The notes under the pieces: model-generated
Told to the model about the DNA's origin: nothing
Seen by the model: the letters and a program-made list of their open reading frames with translations, nothing else
The model's database searches: none
Shown: one piece after another, positions 32,290 to 43,104 of the stretch
How the letters are laid out: each line of letters opens with the position of its first letter
Numbering within the stretch: position 1 is the stretch's first letter
Assembly (NCBI GenBank): GCA_905250025.1
Contig: CAJNOJ010000049.1
Span: forward strand, 1 to 64,000
Source of the DNA: Adineta ricciae
Lineage: Eukaryota > Rotifera > Eurotatoria > Adinetida > Adinetidae
DNA length: 64,000 nt
Direction of reading: 5' to 3'
Translations under genes and position numbers: made by a program

Positions 32290-34853
32290 TCAAACGAAAT
32301 TGTCATCATCGAAAAGAAGACGTTCGTTAGCGTGACCCCAGGACGCTTGTTTTGCTCGACTTAACTGAACTTTTTTCATCAATAATTGATTAACTTGTGG
32401 ACCAATATCACTAGCAATCTATCGGAAAAAGAAAGCAATCGATCAGATTTTCATGTAAATAACCGGTACTTTTGCCATGGAGCGAATGTTTAACGCATCG
32501 AGACTACCGCCACCGTCTTTGTTCATATAAACGATCGAACCGGATGGTTTTATACCATAAGTTATTCTATATAGAAAAGGATTTCATAAGCAGCCTGTTG
32601 AAGATTGTTTTTACCTTGCTAAAGTAACAGAATCTTCTTTGATAGTTGTATCAACGGTATGAACTCCACTAATCTGAATCATACAACAAGAGGAGCGTTC
32701 ATTTCTCCGATGTATTTCATCGATGAAGTGTCACTCACTTGTCCAACAGTGATTAGTAGTGGTAAATTCGATACATCGAGTGTACCGAATTGATATGGAT
32801 CATCACAGACGTCAACAGAAACTTCGTTTGTTTCCTCATCATGAGTTACTTTCAAAGCAGGAACTCTAAAATCAATTACAATCGAGCAATTTTCTCTCCA
32901 TCAAGTTCTACTCACTTCGTTTCGCTCAGTGCAGCTTTCATTGCGAACGAGCACGCATCATGAAGGTTTCCTTCGTAACGTAGAACCTATTGTAACACAA
33001 AACACATCCATTTCCACTTGTCCGAGATATGACAACTGAACAAATATTTAATTTCTTTTCCCGTATTCACTCTTATCACACATGATACACAGAGAAATCT
33101 TGTCTACTTTTCTTATCAGTTCCTGTGTACATACACAATAACAATGCTTTATCATTACCGGATACTTACAGAGATATCTACGTGAACGAGCCAACAATGA
33201 TGTCCTTTTACCACGCACAATTGACCGAGATCGAAACACTTGGGGTTATTCAGAATATAGTTGAGACTTCTCGCTATTTGTTTGGTATATTGTCTTCGAT
33301 GTCTGCCAAAGATTCTCAGTGTTCGACAGCCACTTCTAAAAACGAAACGAAAATGAGATACGCGCATATTTAACTAATTTTATTTTTCGACAAGACTATC
33401 CATTGAACATGAAATTAAAAGAATATCGTATTCCCATGCCTTTATCACTCGATGAATATCATCTTGGGCAGCAATGGACGGAAATCGAACTACTCAAAGA
33501 AACCCTACAGACATGTGCAACACATGTGACGATGTTCGAAAACATAACCGAACAAGAACGAATGAAGATCATCAATGACAAAGTGCCTTTGCCATTGAGA
33601 GACAAAATCTCGTTTTTAACGCCAATGACACATCGACAGTATCAAATCAAAGATCAAAAATCGAAATTTTTCAATTTTGTATTTTTCAAACCGAAAACCG
33701 ATCTAGTTTTAGATGAATATTCTTGGGATTCATGGCCATATACATTAACAATTGTCGAGAATCTAGAAAATTCCATTCGGATTATCGTTCAAAGTTACTG
33801 TCAAACGAATTCGCCTTTGGCAATTAATCAAAACTGTCAAGTCTATTTTCCATTAAACACCGATCAAATGAGAATTTCGAAAGATTACGAAATCATAAAT
33901 GTCTCCGAAAGATTAGACGAAAAACGAGATTATCGCATCGATGAAGATCCAACAAGGAACATTTCCTTGAAAAAACCGAATCTCCTCCCATTAGAACTCA
34001 ATAGTAAATGGTATGAGAATCAATCCTCGATATGCGTTTATAAAATAGTTGAACTAATGATGCTTAACGACAGCAACGAGGAAAAATCATTTTTATCCAA
34101 AGCTACAAATAAAATCATTGTAAAATTCCTCCATCTTCTCTTTCGTTCTCGTGAGAATAAATGTTTTTCCTTTTCTTAAGTGGTCCTCGATTGTAAAAAC
34201 TCAACGCATGCTCTATCATCGATTTCATCAGAAGATGCTTTGTGATATTGACCAATGGATCGACAAGACCATGGGCAATGTTCGTGAAGAAGAAAGATTA
34301 TTGAGAAAATTTCTCTTACAACATCAACAGACACTCTTCGAACATTCAAACAAATAACTCACCCATCGACAGTTGCCTCTATTCGACCTTCATTTGGTTT
34401 ATCTTGACTCGTGCGACTAAATTCGAATGTTATACCAACCATAACGATGGTACCACCCTGAAAGAATACAGATGGATATTTCCTTTCACTTTGTTAAGAA
34501 AACTCACTAGTTTGAGTAGACAAGAACCATTTGCAGTATTGATCACATCAGTTGCTAGTAATAACGGACGGTAGGAGCGACAATTTCGACCATCGTTACG
34601 AAAATTGGACTAAAAAAGAACGATTTTCTGAGTACGTCACGAAATCTGAATATATCAATAGGTATGCGAGATGGTCATGTTTCGCACTTCTGATCCGGAA
34701 TTTTGATTCTCTTATAAATCGCTCTTATCCAAGTGAACAAAAAAGAAGAGGATTTGATCTTTGTTAGACGCGCAAATGAATCATCATGCTTACCTGTATT
34801 CCGTCTACAATGAATTTCCTTTCGTCTTCACTTGCAATCGGTACTCGAGGCAT
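32290..34853 (-). CDS. EXOSC7: RNA exosome ring subunit EXOSC7/RRP42
   Basis: Nine exons (34853-34794, 34609-34508, 34457-34363, 33335-33170, 32986-32916, 32865-32739, 32673-32615, 32566-32470, 32418-32290) close in phase to 906 nt, 301 aa; human EXOSC7 has 291. Landmarks: ERKFIVDGIQ then FRNDGR near the N terminus, SLNYILNN and the LCVVKGHHCWLVHVDIS segment that matches the human LCISPREHCWVLYVDV region, EGNLHDACSFAMKAAL, DDPYQFGTLDVSNLPLLITV, and GGGSLDALNIRSMAK near the end. It is an RNase PH-fold subunit of the six-member exosome ring, structural rather than catalytic in animals, for 3'-5' RNA processing. All introns are about 50-70 nt except introns 1 (184 nt), 4 (183 nt) and 3, which is 1,027 nt and contains the PITP gene on the other strand. 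Confidence 0.92.
33409..34357 (+). CDS. Phosphatidylinositol transfer protein, nested in EXOSC7 intron 3
   Basis: Exons 33409-34119 and 34181-34357 join in phase 0 over a 61-nt intron to 888 nt, 295 aa; human PITP-alpha has 271. The start KEYRIPMPLSLDEYHLGQQW matches the PITP N-terminal KEYR..LP.SV.EYQ.GQL block. Further landmarks are the YSWDSWPYTLTIV lid region, KDYEII/YRIDEDPTR, LNSKWYENQSSICVYKIVE and the C-terminal HRFHQKMLCDIDQWIDKTMG helix. The family moves PI and PC between membranes and feeds phosphoinositide signalling. It is clearly diverged, with the central loop lengthened. The gene lies wholly inside the EXOSC7 intron 34362-33336 on the opposite strand, and its stop codon is 5 bp from the EXOSC7 splice donor. 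An in-frame TTG at 33403 is not needed, since the ATG at 33409 fits. Confidence 0.88.
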
Positions 34854-35068
34854 TATCTTGAAAAAATATTATACATTTATTACAAATGAAATTTGAAAAG
34901 ACAGCTGATAAATGAATGTGTATTTAATTTAGTTCCTTTCGAGTTAGTAAGGAAGAGGAGTTCTAACTATGCACAAAGTACAGCACAACAACGAAAAAAG
35001 AAAGAAGAGAATGTCAATTTGTTTCTGTGAGCCACGTACAAAAGATGTTGTATGTTGTTGTTCGTCTT

Positions 35069-36737
35069 TTATGAAAAATCCCGATCAGGAAATAATGCTG
35101 GAGCGACGCACGTCCACATGTACAAAACCACACAAATCCAACTCGAAGCAATTTTCACCCAAAGCGAAGCGTAGTTGTTGTTATATGTACTGAAATTTTT
35201 CGCAGGTTCATACCAACTACAAAACAAAGAATATTAGTTCAAAAATCACCGTTTGTTTCTTACTTAGTAAGTGTCATCATGGCATAGAGTGTTGCCAGAA
35301 CAAACAAGAAGTGAAACAATGAGTAATTATACGAGACTGCAGTAGATTCATCGTCGTAAACATGTTGACGAGTTCCTTCTCCTTCATCATCACCTACTAA
35401 ATTTCGATCTGATGAGATGGATGCGTCATCTAGCATGGTTGAATAATCGTTCGATGACGATAAAAACAATTTCTTCGCTCGATGATTTCTTGAACTTGTG
35501 AATACTGAATAGAACAGTGCGATGGTAAACATGAGCAAACCGATTATAGTGATTGGATCGAAGATATTCTGCTGACGTGTCGGTGTAGGACTCGGTGTGG
35601 TTGAATTGCCTGGATGAATGATTGAACGAATACTTGGATTACAAGCCACATTTGGATTGTTACTCATCGCTGACCTAAATTAACAAGTAGATTTGAAATT
35701 GACAAGTCATTCGCAACGAACCATGTGTAATAAATCACGTAAAGACTGACAAACGATGATTGAAGTAATCCGCACGAACTGTTGTGTTCTCGAACTTGTG
35801 GTAGAATCGATACAATTGATAAGACAAAGCATAAACATAAATTGAATGAGATGAAGAAGGTATGTAAACGGCAAACACTACGATCTGGTGCGTAATAGAT
35901 ATAGAAAAGTACGATGCCAGTGATCGATAGTGCGTAGAAAAGAAAAGTAAAGAATAATAAACCGTAGCCGTATTTTTTCGAACCCGATTCAACACGATCA
36001 ATCCATGATTCATTCCATCTAGAGTAGAATTTGGTCGATTATTTATGCAATCTTTTCTTTCACAATACTTACGAATGAACGAAATCAATAGAGAGAAGCA
36101 ACTGAATTAGTATGAACTAAAAACAAAGAAGTAGAATTAAATATTTCCGAACAAATTTCATTCTCTTTACAAGAAATCCGCCGATCATGCCAAAGACCAT
36201 GAATGTTTGCGAAAATCCATGTTCCGGAATAAAGAACGCTCCAACTATTAAACCAATCAGCGCCAGTAATTTAAATCCCCAAAACCCATTTTGAATTTTC
36301 GCTCGAAAATCTTTCGATGATTTGACATTGATCATCTAAATCCCAAAGAAACCTATTCATACCATTCTAAAGAACCTGAATAGTCTTACCAATAATGACA
36401 GTATAAAGAAGAAGATCGTCATTCCGAATGAAAGCCGATATACCGCTAGAGATCCAACAATCTTTTGACAATCAATCGAAGGCATCGAAGGCACAACCAG
36501 ATTTGTTAATTTCGATCCTCCGGAACATAATGCTGGAATCTTCGCTAAAGTTTTCTCCAGGCCGGGGATTAACATAACACATGATGTGATAAGACCAACA
36601 AGAAGAATAAGACCATATGCAATGCGTGAAGATGTTGAGCCTTTACATGCCGGACATGCTGCACAGCAAAGTGAGCAAAATGCATTCCCAAATAAACACG
36701 CTATTGATGAACCTAATGAGCCAATACATAAACCCAT
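35069..36737 (-). CDS. SERINC: Serine incorporator (SERINC) membrane protein
   Basis: Exons 36737-36390, 36335-36171, 36116-36073, 36018-35722, 35674-35264 and 35216-35069 close in phase to 1,413 nt, 470 aa, the usual family length. It begins MGLCIGSLGSSIACLFG and has the Cys cluster CSLCCAACPACKGSTSSR after the first segment, then DCQKIVGSLAVYRLSFGMT, FSQTFMVFGMIGGF, IDFVHSWNESW and the final NWYEPAKNF...SLWVKIASSWICVVLYMWT and APALFPDRDF, all SERINC landmarks. About ten spans are visible. The family scrambles phospholipids at the plasma membrane and was first linked to serine incorporation into lipids. The start is set by the conserved MG; an upstream in-frame TTG is not credible. The loop in exon 5 is acidic and Ser-rich, as usual. 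Confidence 0.93.
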
Positions 36738-37115
36738 CTTGTGCGATTTCAATCTAGAAACTAATAACTCAAATCAGTAAAAAAAATATATATTGACAAC
36801 AATCAAAATGTCATACTCGCTAGAAAACATATACAAATAACAATATTAGCTTTATTTATCTAACAATTTTTCGTCAATAAACACATAAACGAACAAAAAA
36901 AAATGCAAACAAGTAGTTTGTTATTTCGCTTTTTTTGTATACAAAAAGAAAAATAAGCTATAAAACAATTGATGATCAGCAGACAAAACCGTAACTATGT
37001 ATACATCTATATATGAGACTCTAAATATCTATGTATCTATATGCAATATCTGACATGTCGAATATTTTCATAAAATAGAGAGAAAAGAAAATATCTGATT
37101 TTGATTGAATTCATT
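36738..37115. other. Spacer upstream of SERINC
   Basis: 378 bp, A/T-rich, between the SERINC start and the cyclin E stop, both on the reverse strand. Holds the cyclin E 3' UTR and the SERINC promoter. Poly-A runs at about 36893 and 36781. No gene seen. Confidence 0.5.
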
Positions 37116-38676
37116 TTAAGCAATGAGAACGAGCTCATTAATTGCTTTTTTCTCATGTTGTTTTTCAACGATAGCTGGCAACCAAGACAAATGATTGAGA
37201 AGATCACGAAATGGTCGACTCGTTGGAACGAATTTTGGACGTTTTTCGTGGACATTCTCCTAGAAAACAAGATAGATTGTTTCGTTATCGTTTACCAATG
37301 AATATTACCAATAAATCGGTTGAGATATCATGAATTTGAATGGAATAAACTTCATCCATGGGTATTTCTGCACCTAACCGAGTTGACGAAGTCGGTGGTG
37401 AATTAATCAATACTTCGGAGAATGGTTTCATCCATTCTTTACATACACAAACATCATCATCAGTTAAACCTAAACGAAATTTTAGTTTTCGAATTCATCT
37501 ATTTGAATCTTCCTCATTACTTGTGACTTTTTCCAGTGGCCAATTTGGTCTGCATAAAAGAATAGCCGATGCAGCAAGAATATGTTTCGAAAACTGACTA
37601 TATTCCAAATCCAACGAACATAAATCAAGTAACTAAAGTAAAGTTTTCATTAGATTTTTCTTCGGAATCGATTTTCATCGGTCTTACTCGAACAGCCAAT
37701 GAAAATGTTTGAAGAAACTCTTTAGATCGATGGACTTTAGTCAAAATCGAATTTTGAAGAATTACACTGTTAACTGATCGTTGGTTTTCATCTGCCAAAC
37801 TTTCAAGTTCGCGATCAGCTTGCAAGTAAATTAACAACCAAGTGATTGATGTTACTGGACTTATATGCCAATTCAGTGTCTAAATATCAACGATCTTAGA
37901 ATGAAAATCCTAAAGAATGTCGTCATCTTACATTCATTAGTTCCAATTCCATTTCAAGAATGTCTTCTTCAGCACACGTGTTGTCGGTCACATAGGAAAA
38001 GTCCGATAAACGTGGTGGATAAATTTCCTAGGAGAAGATTCAATAAGAAACAGATTTTCGAACGATACGAGGTCTTACTTCGATCTTTGCGGCAACAAAC
38101 AGAGCGGTGATACCAACTAATTGAAATTTGCTTTTTGCTAAGTTTTTCTTTTGGCATAAATATTGATCAATGTAAGCAATGGATAAATGATACGTTTCAC
38201 GATGAAGATGATAAACTTCGCTGACCTTAATCAAAGGAATAGTTGCTTTTAACGAGAGAAATTTCTTTGTTTTAATGAGTTTTACTTCGATTAACCAATC
38301 AAACAGAACACTTCGCATTTTCGCTGTTATTGACGGATGTGAATCGAGAAAGTTCACACGACATTGATATGTTTTATCCTGAGTTTTTCTCATGAGATTC
38401 AACCATAGTTGATGTGATTGATACCAAGATTTTTTCACAGGTTTTTCTTTGACGATAAATGATGAATGTTTTGTGAAAACCAAATCTAAACTTTCAATCA
38501 GCATCAATGTCTTTCTCGATTATCATCTTACCGGAATGAAAACGTTTAATAAGATTTTCCTTATTACCATTATTTTTTTGCACCTAAACAAAAGTCGAAA
38601 TGAAATCTGATTTTCAACCAATAGGCACGTTTCGTTTCCCACTTGTTTTCGTCGATTCATTTGACCGATCGGACAT
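37116..38676 (-). CDS. CCNE: Cyclin E
   Basis: About eight short exons on the reverse strand, from ATG 38676 (MSDRSNESTKTSGK) to TAA 37118-37116, roughly 400 aa. The first cyclin box has LDSHPSITAKMRSVLFDWLI, then VYHLHRETYHLSIAYIDQYL, LVGITALFVAAKIEEIYPPR and FSYVTDNTCAEEDILEMELE, which is the cyclin E order (human MRAILLDWLMEV, LHRETFYLAQDFFDRY, AAKLEEIYPPK). After the first box come LNWHISPVTSITWL and LLDLCSLDLEYSQF, and a tail with VCVCKEWMKPFSEV like the human VKWMVPFAMV. Cyclin E activates CDK2 at the G1/S transition. The first intron, 38628-38584, uses a weak donor (GTGCCT), so the extreme N terminus is less certain. Exon 3 has two in-frame acceptors. Confidence 0.88.
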
Positions 38677-39996
38677 GCATATGAACTAACCATTTCCCTG
38701 TTCGCTCATATATACGTTGTTTTTTTCTCGCAAGGAAAGAAAAAGAAATAATCTGTCGAGGTGTATAGCAGCGAACATGATGCACAGAACTAGACAAGAC
38801 CTAATTTTTCACAATATCATACGAACAAAAAGAAGGTCTCGTATAGATTGTGCAACACCTTCAGCAGCACGAATGATCTGATCTTCTTTGCTGAATGGAA
38901 CAGAATCAAGTGTTTATATAGGAGGAGAAACCTGTTGAAGAGATCTCGTCAGTTGCTTACTGATAAGTCAAATGAGGAGAATTTGATATGATCTTTTGAA
39001 TTTTATGCATATTAACTAGACATGAACACCTGACTGTGAACATTCATGCATACACAACAGGTGGCGAGTTTCTTTCACTAACGAGGGGTAATGCAACTAT
39101 TCTCGTGACTGAAATGAACTGATGTGGAAAACGAGCGGTATTCAACGTGTAGCGAAAAAAAAACGTGATAATGAGAAAAGATGATCTTACTTGGAATTTG
39201 CCGGTTTTGCTTTTACGTTCGAGAATTAATGAAAAATCAGGCTAAAGAACAAGACACATTGATGAGAATGAGAGAAGCTCCAAGAGGTGTACTTCATACC
39301 GAAATAGATCGTTTCAAGGATCGTATGGTTGAGATGTTATTTTCACCATCTATTTGTATCATCATTGTCAATGACGATAGATCTTAAAAAAAGAAGAAGA
39401 AAATGATATTTCTATACTTCGTTTCAATCGTCATCAGATTACTAAAGAATTTTCATTGTATTAGAAGAAGAAAAAAAATGAAAAGAAATGAATCTTTCTG
39501 TTTGCTTTTTGTTTCGCCAATCGATTCATTACATGGAAATTACTTCTCAGTAAGTAATGAAGATGAATAAGAAATCAAAAAGCAGAATCAGTTACTGTTT
39601 GCATGGCCTTACAATGGCTCATTAGTTCGTTTCACAGATGGCCATCAAGATTTCATGCAAGATTTTACAACTCAACGTGCTTCATTTCATCATTTGACGA
39701 TTGTTTAGAAAATAATATTCAAAGTTCAGAAAATTGAAAACAAACGCGCAAAATATTAGATATGTTCTTCATAAATGTGACTAACGAATGTGATCATGTT
39801 TATTTACATATTTAGTTTTCCAATCAACGTCTTTGTTATTTGATACAGTAAAGTTTGAAAACTACTGGTTGATAATGATGGCGTTCGTCTATATAGATGT
39901 CGTTAGTAGTCGTCGTACACGTATAACGAACGAAAATTTAAAAATACAACGGTCAGTGTTACAATCGACTTAGTAAGGAAATTTATAATTTCGAGT
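38677..39996. other. Divergent intergenic region
   Basis: 1.3 kb between cyclin E (-) and a small membrane-protein gene (+). The ORF at 39181-39387 (+) is short and without domain, and I reject it. Expected to hold the promoters of both genes. No repeat or RNA gene was recognised. Confidence 0.5.
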
Positions 39997-40338
39997 ATGT
40001 TGAAATTCAAGACCAAGAAAAATTGTATTGATCGTACATATTCAGTGAAGAGTAGTCGAACAGTTATAATCAACGGTGAAGAAATATCACCAGGATTCTA
40101 TTATTACAACAATTGTTCAGATGATTCTCCATGGAAGTTTCCTTCTTATAATAGTAATGATTCAAATGTTTTAAGTTTGATTCTTAACATCGGTATTATT
40201 CTTGTGGTGATTGTTATTGGATGTCTTATTGGCTTTTATCTCTGCTGCTGTTGTCGACGATGTTGGACCAAAGATCGTCCGAGAGTCGACTCGAATGAAC
40301 AAGTCGATCATCATGAGAAAGGAAACAACTATGTTTAA
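39997..40338 (+). CDS. Small single-span membrane protein, unknown
   Basis: One ORF of 113 codons without introns. The first 60 residues carry two cysteines and Asn sites and are probably extracellular. A strong span, about residues 65-85 (LILNIGIILVVIVIGCLIGF), is followed by YLCCCCRRCW, a Cys cluster that looks palmitoylated. A charged His/Asp-rich cytosolic tail ends the protein. There is no obvious cleaved signal peptide, so insertion would be by signal anchor. A polyadenylation-like AATAAA lies at about 40407. I do not recognise the family. Short length and single exon lower certainty, but the clean membrane anchor and Cys cluster argue for a real gene. Confidence 0.5.
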   Translation: MLKFKTKKNCIDRTYSVKSSRTVIINGEEISPGFYYYNNCSDDSPWKFPSYNSNDSNVLSLILNIGIILVVIVIGCLIGFYLCCCCRRCWTKDRPRVDSNEQVDHHEKGNNYV

Positions 40339-41116
40339 CACCAATCGTTAGTAGTTTTGTCGTTTATTTGTAAATACACGTTTATTTTATTTGTTCTTCC
40401 TTATGAAATAAAAATAGAACTTATCATTGATAAAAATGGCGTCTTTTACAGAGACAATTCTCGATGATTATAGGTGTAAATATCTCATTCAATAGCACTT
40501 TAAAGTCTCCGAAAACTATTTTAAACATTCCACACTCACACCTTCCATATTATTTCAAGATACCACAACGAGAAATTATCTTCTCAAATAGTAATTTCTC
40601 ATTTTTATTATTTCTTAATAGAAGAAGACAAAGTACGCCATAATATCACGCTGAACATTTCGATTACTTTCCTGTAATTGTCTAATTAAAGATCTAAATG
40701 TGATTTTCTTCCTTCTCTATGATTATTCGTCAGCGAACAACTATCATTTGATTTGCTAAATATTCTCTTTTCTTTTGTTCGTTCTCATTGTTATTTTCTT
40801 CGACAATCTCTCTGGAGTTGTCTGAAAAAGTGTGTCGAAGGAGGAACAACAACAACACACCGATCTTCATTATTGGATTGATACGAACATCTTGTTCCCT
40901 TTTATGTTATTTTCTTGCATATTGATGATTCGAAGATGAATAAGAATAGTATAGGGGAAAACACACACACACACACACGCACGACAACGACGTAGTTGAG
41001 ATAATTTATAATGGAAAAAAATATAAGAAATTTTTTGTCTTTTCTTTCATTCTTTGTATTCGCGATTCTTTTATCTAAAACTCCTTTAGACAACCATCGT
41101 TTGGGATTATTACGAT
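40339..41116. other. Intergenic region with CA microsatellite
   Basis: 778 bp without gene. Contains AATAAA at about 40407 (end of the upstream gene), a (CA)9-like run at 40960-40978, and a pyrimidine-AG at about 41089-41090 that could be an acceptor or trans-splice site for the next gene. Confidence 0.5.
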
Positions 41117-42090
41117 ATGAATGCGATGTTCAATACAAACATTGAAGTAAATCTACGAATTTCTGTACTTCCTTGTCGATAACTTGTTCTTCTAGGTTAA
41201 ATCAAACATCCTCCAGACGAAATCATCAATTCAAGCCGACGATTCCTACCGAATATTTCGCATTACGAAAAAGCAGAACGATGATAGCGATGATGAAAAT
41301 ATCGATGGACATCATCATATGTATATTCTCTACAAGGAGAATAACATAACATCGAAACCTCAGAGAAAATCGATTAAAAACTCGGATCGACATGGTTTTG
41401 TATGTTTGAAGGATTGCTCAATCCAACTACGAATATTTCTGCTGGGCGTTTTTTTTTTAGGACGGATGGAAACGGAAAAGTACAAAAAATAAACGTTTGT
41501 TATTTCTTCACAAAACATCGTGTGATTCCACATCCAACGAAGCAAAAATTCCTTCATCGCCAAGTCAAATAACGACTGATTTATCTCCATCAATCAATTC
41601 CGTAAATAAGTCCACCAATTCAATCTGCATATTTATTGACATAAAATTTGATTTATGTAGAATGATGCATCATCAAGTCAATTATCTAAGAAAGATAAAA
41701 AACAAATCACGGATCGACACAGTAATGGTCAATCATTTGAGTCGGATGTTTTAGGAACAAATCTTGATGGACCGAATGATGCTGCATTGAATAACTTACT
41801 CGCACGTGCGGATCAATTAGAAACAACAGTGAAAAAACAAGTTTGTTGGAAGAGATTTTTAACTGAAGATGACAAGTTTTTCTCCATAGGATTTTAATAA
41901 AATTCAACGTGTATCACGAACAAGCATTCAACAGAAGAGAAAACGATGTCTCATTGCGTGTAGTACGGTTTCGATAACTTTATTGATTATTATTACGATT
42001 ATCGTCGTCGGTATGGTAATGATATTGAAATACAAAACACCGACAGATCACGTGAAAAAGCCATCGTCGATCTATGACTTATTTCGATAA
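41117..42090 (+). CDS. Tail-anchored membrane protein, possibly SNARE-like
   Basis: Exons 41117-41146, 41196-41399, 41461-41601, 41661-41840 and 41890-42090 all join in phase 0 to 756 nt, 251 aa. The first two thirds are polar, Ser/Asn/Asp/Lys-rich and probably disordered. Residues about 165-205 form an amphipathic helix with NNLLARADQLETTVKKQ, followed by basic QQKRKRC, a single long Ile/Val/Leu span (about residues 212-235), and a short lumenal tail. The layout of helix, basic juxtamembrane patch and C-terminal anchor recalls an R-SNARE of the synaptobrevin type (RAD.L), but heptad spacing does not fit fully and no zero-layer Arg is clear. I leave the function open. Confidence 0.65.
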
Positions 42091-42522
42091 GATCAAACTT
42101 AATTGTATGTTTCTTTTTGTTGCACATAATAAATTCATGCGAGTTATTGCTTCAGAGCAGAATGCATTATGATACAATCGATCAGATTTTCTTCTACTAA
42201 AATTTCTCGTGCATTTTGTATACATGAGTGCTAAGATTGAGTGTCAATCGGTACGAGACAATTTTAAGTAAAAACTTACATATTTTGTCGAAAATGACCT
42301 GTTAGTTGTGCACTTACAGTAAATGTTTTCTCCGGTATTTAACATACAATTAAATTGCACTTATGTCTTTGGAGTTTCTCTTGGGAAAGCATGGAGTGTG
42401 CTAATTAACTCGTTTATTTGGTTTCTTAGGAGAAGTTCTGTGTGTAAATGTCATGTCTTTTGTTTTTATTTCGATTTCTGTCTGCACATATTTATTTCAA
42501 AAATATTGACGACAAAGAGCTT
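42091..42522. other. Spacer between convergent genes
   Basis: 432 bp, mostly 3' UTRs of the tail-anchored protein gene (+) and the secreted protein gene (-). ORFs at 42323-42669 (+) run into the latter's exon and are antisense shadows. Confidence 0.5.
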
Positions 42523-43104
42523 TCAAACGAAACCCAGAAAGGGCATTGTTGGAGGAATCCATGCTTTCAAGGCAGCCATGCGGTTTTCGATGCTAGTGAG
42601 TACTTCGTTGACTTTGCTTTGTGCTTGTTGAAGTTCTTCCAATGTGAATGGTGTCGATGTTGTGCGTGAAGATTTTTTGACTGTGGTTAAAGTCGATACT
42701 GGCATTCCAATCATACGGTCAATTTCTCGTTGGATAACGTCGTGAGTCATTTCGAAGCATTTGTTTAAAAATGTAAGCACTTTCACTTTGTGGGTAATTT
42801 CTTTTTGACGACCAACGAGATTTTCAACGAAATTTTCACTCGATCTGATTGAGGACACGTATCTGAAAAACGATTTTTGTCATAGAACGTTTTCTGAAGC
42901 GAAAGACAGATCTTACTTGATGATTTGTTCGACAACGCTGACAACCCGACCTTGACCGTCAGGCGATGGTATTGCGCTACTTTCATCTGGATTAACGGAT
43001 GAAAATAGCAATGGTATGAATTGATCTGGTCCATTCAATGTGCGACCATAAGTTGTCATTAGAGTAGATGCAAGTAGAAGCAAAAATGTTGTTGACGATA
43101 CCAT
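42523..43104 (-). CDS. Small secreted protein, unknown
   Basis: Exons 43104-42917 and 42862-42523 join in phase 2 over a 54-nt intron to 528 nt, 175 aa. The N terminus MVSSTTFLLLLASTLMTTYG is a classic signal peptide, likely cut after residue 19-21. The mature part is helical, with a coiled-coil-like stretch in the second half (ELQQAQSKVNEVLTSIENRM), and only one cysteine is evident. No known domain. It is probably an extracellular or vesicle-lumen protein. The clean intron and signal peptide make it a credible gene. The next gene, GPD1, is 1.7 kb away and also on the reverse strand. Confidence 0.65.

Noticed and set aside
34969-35193. 74-codon forward ORF with several Cys
   Set aside because: It is the antisense strand of the last SERINC exon.
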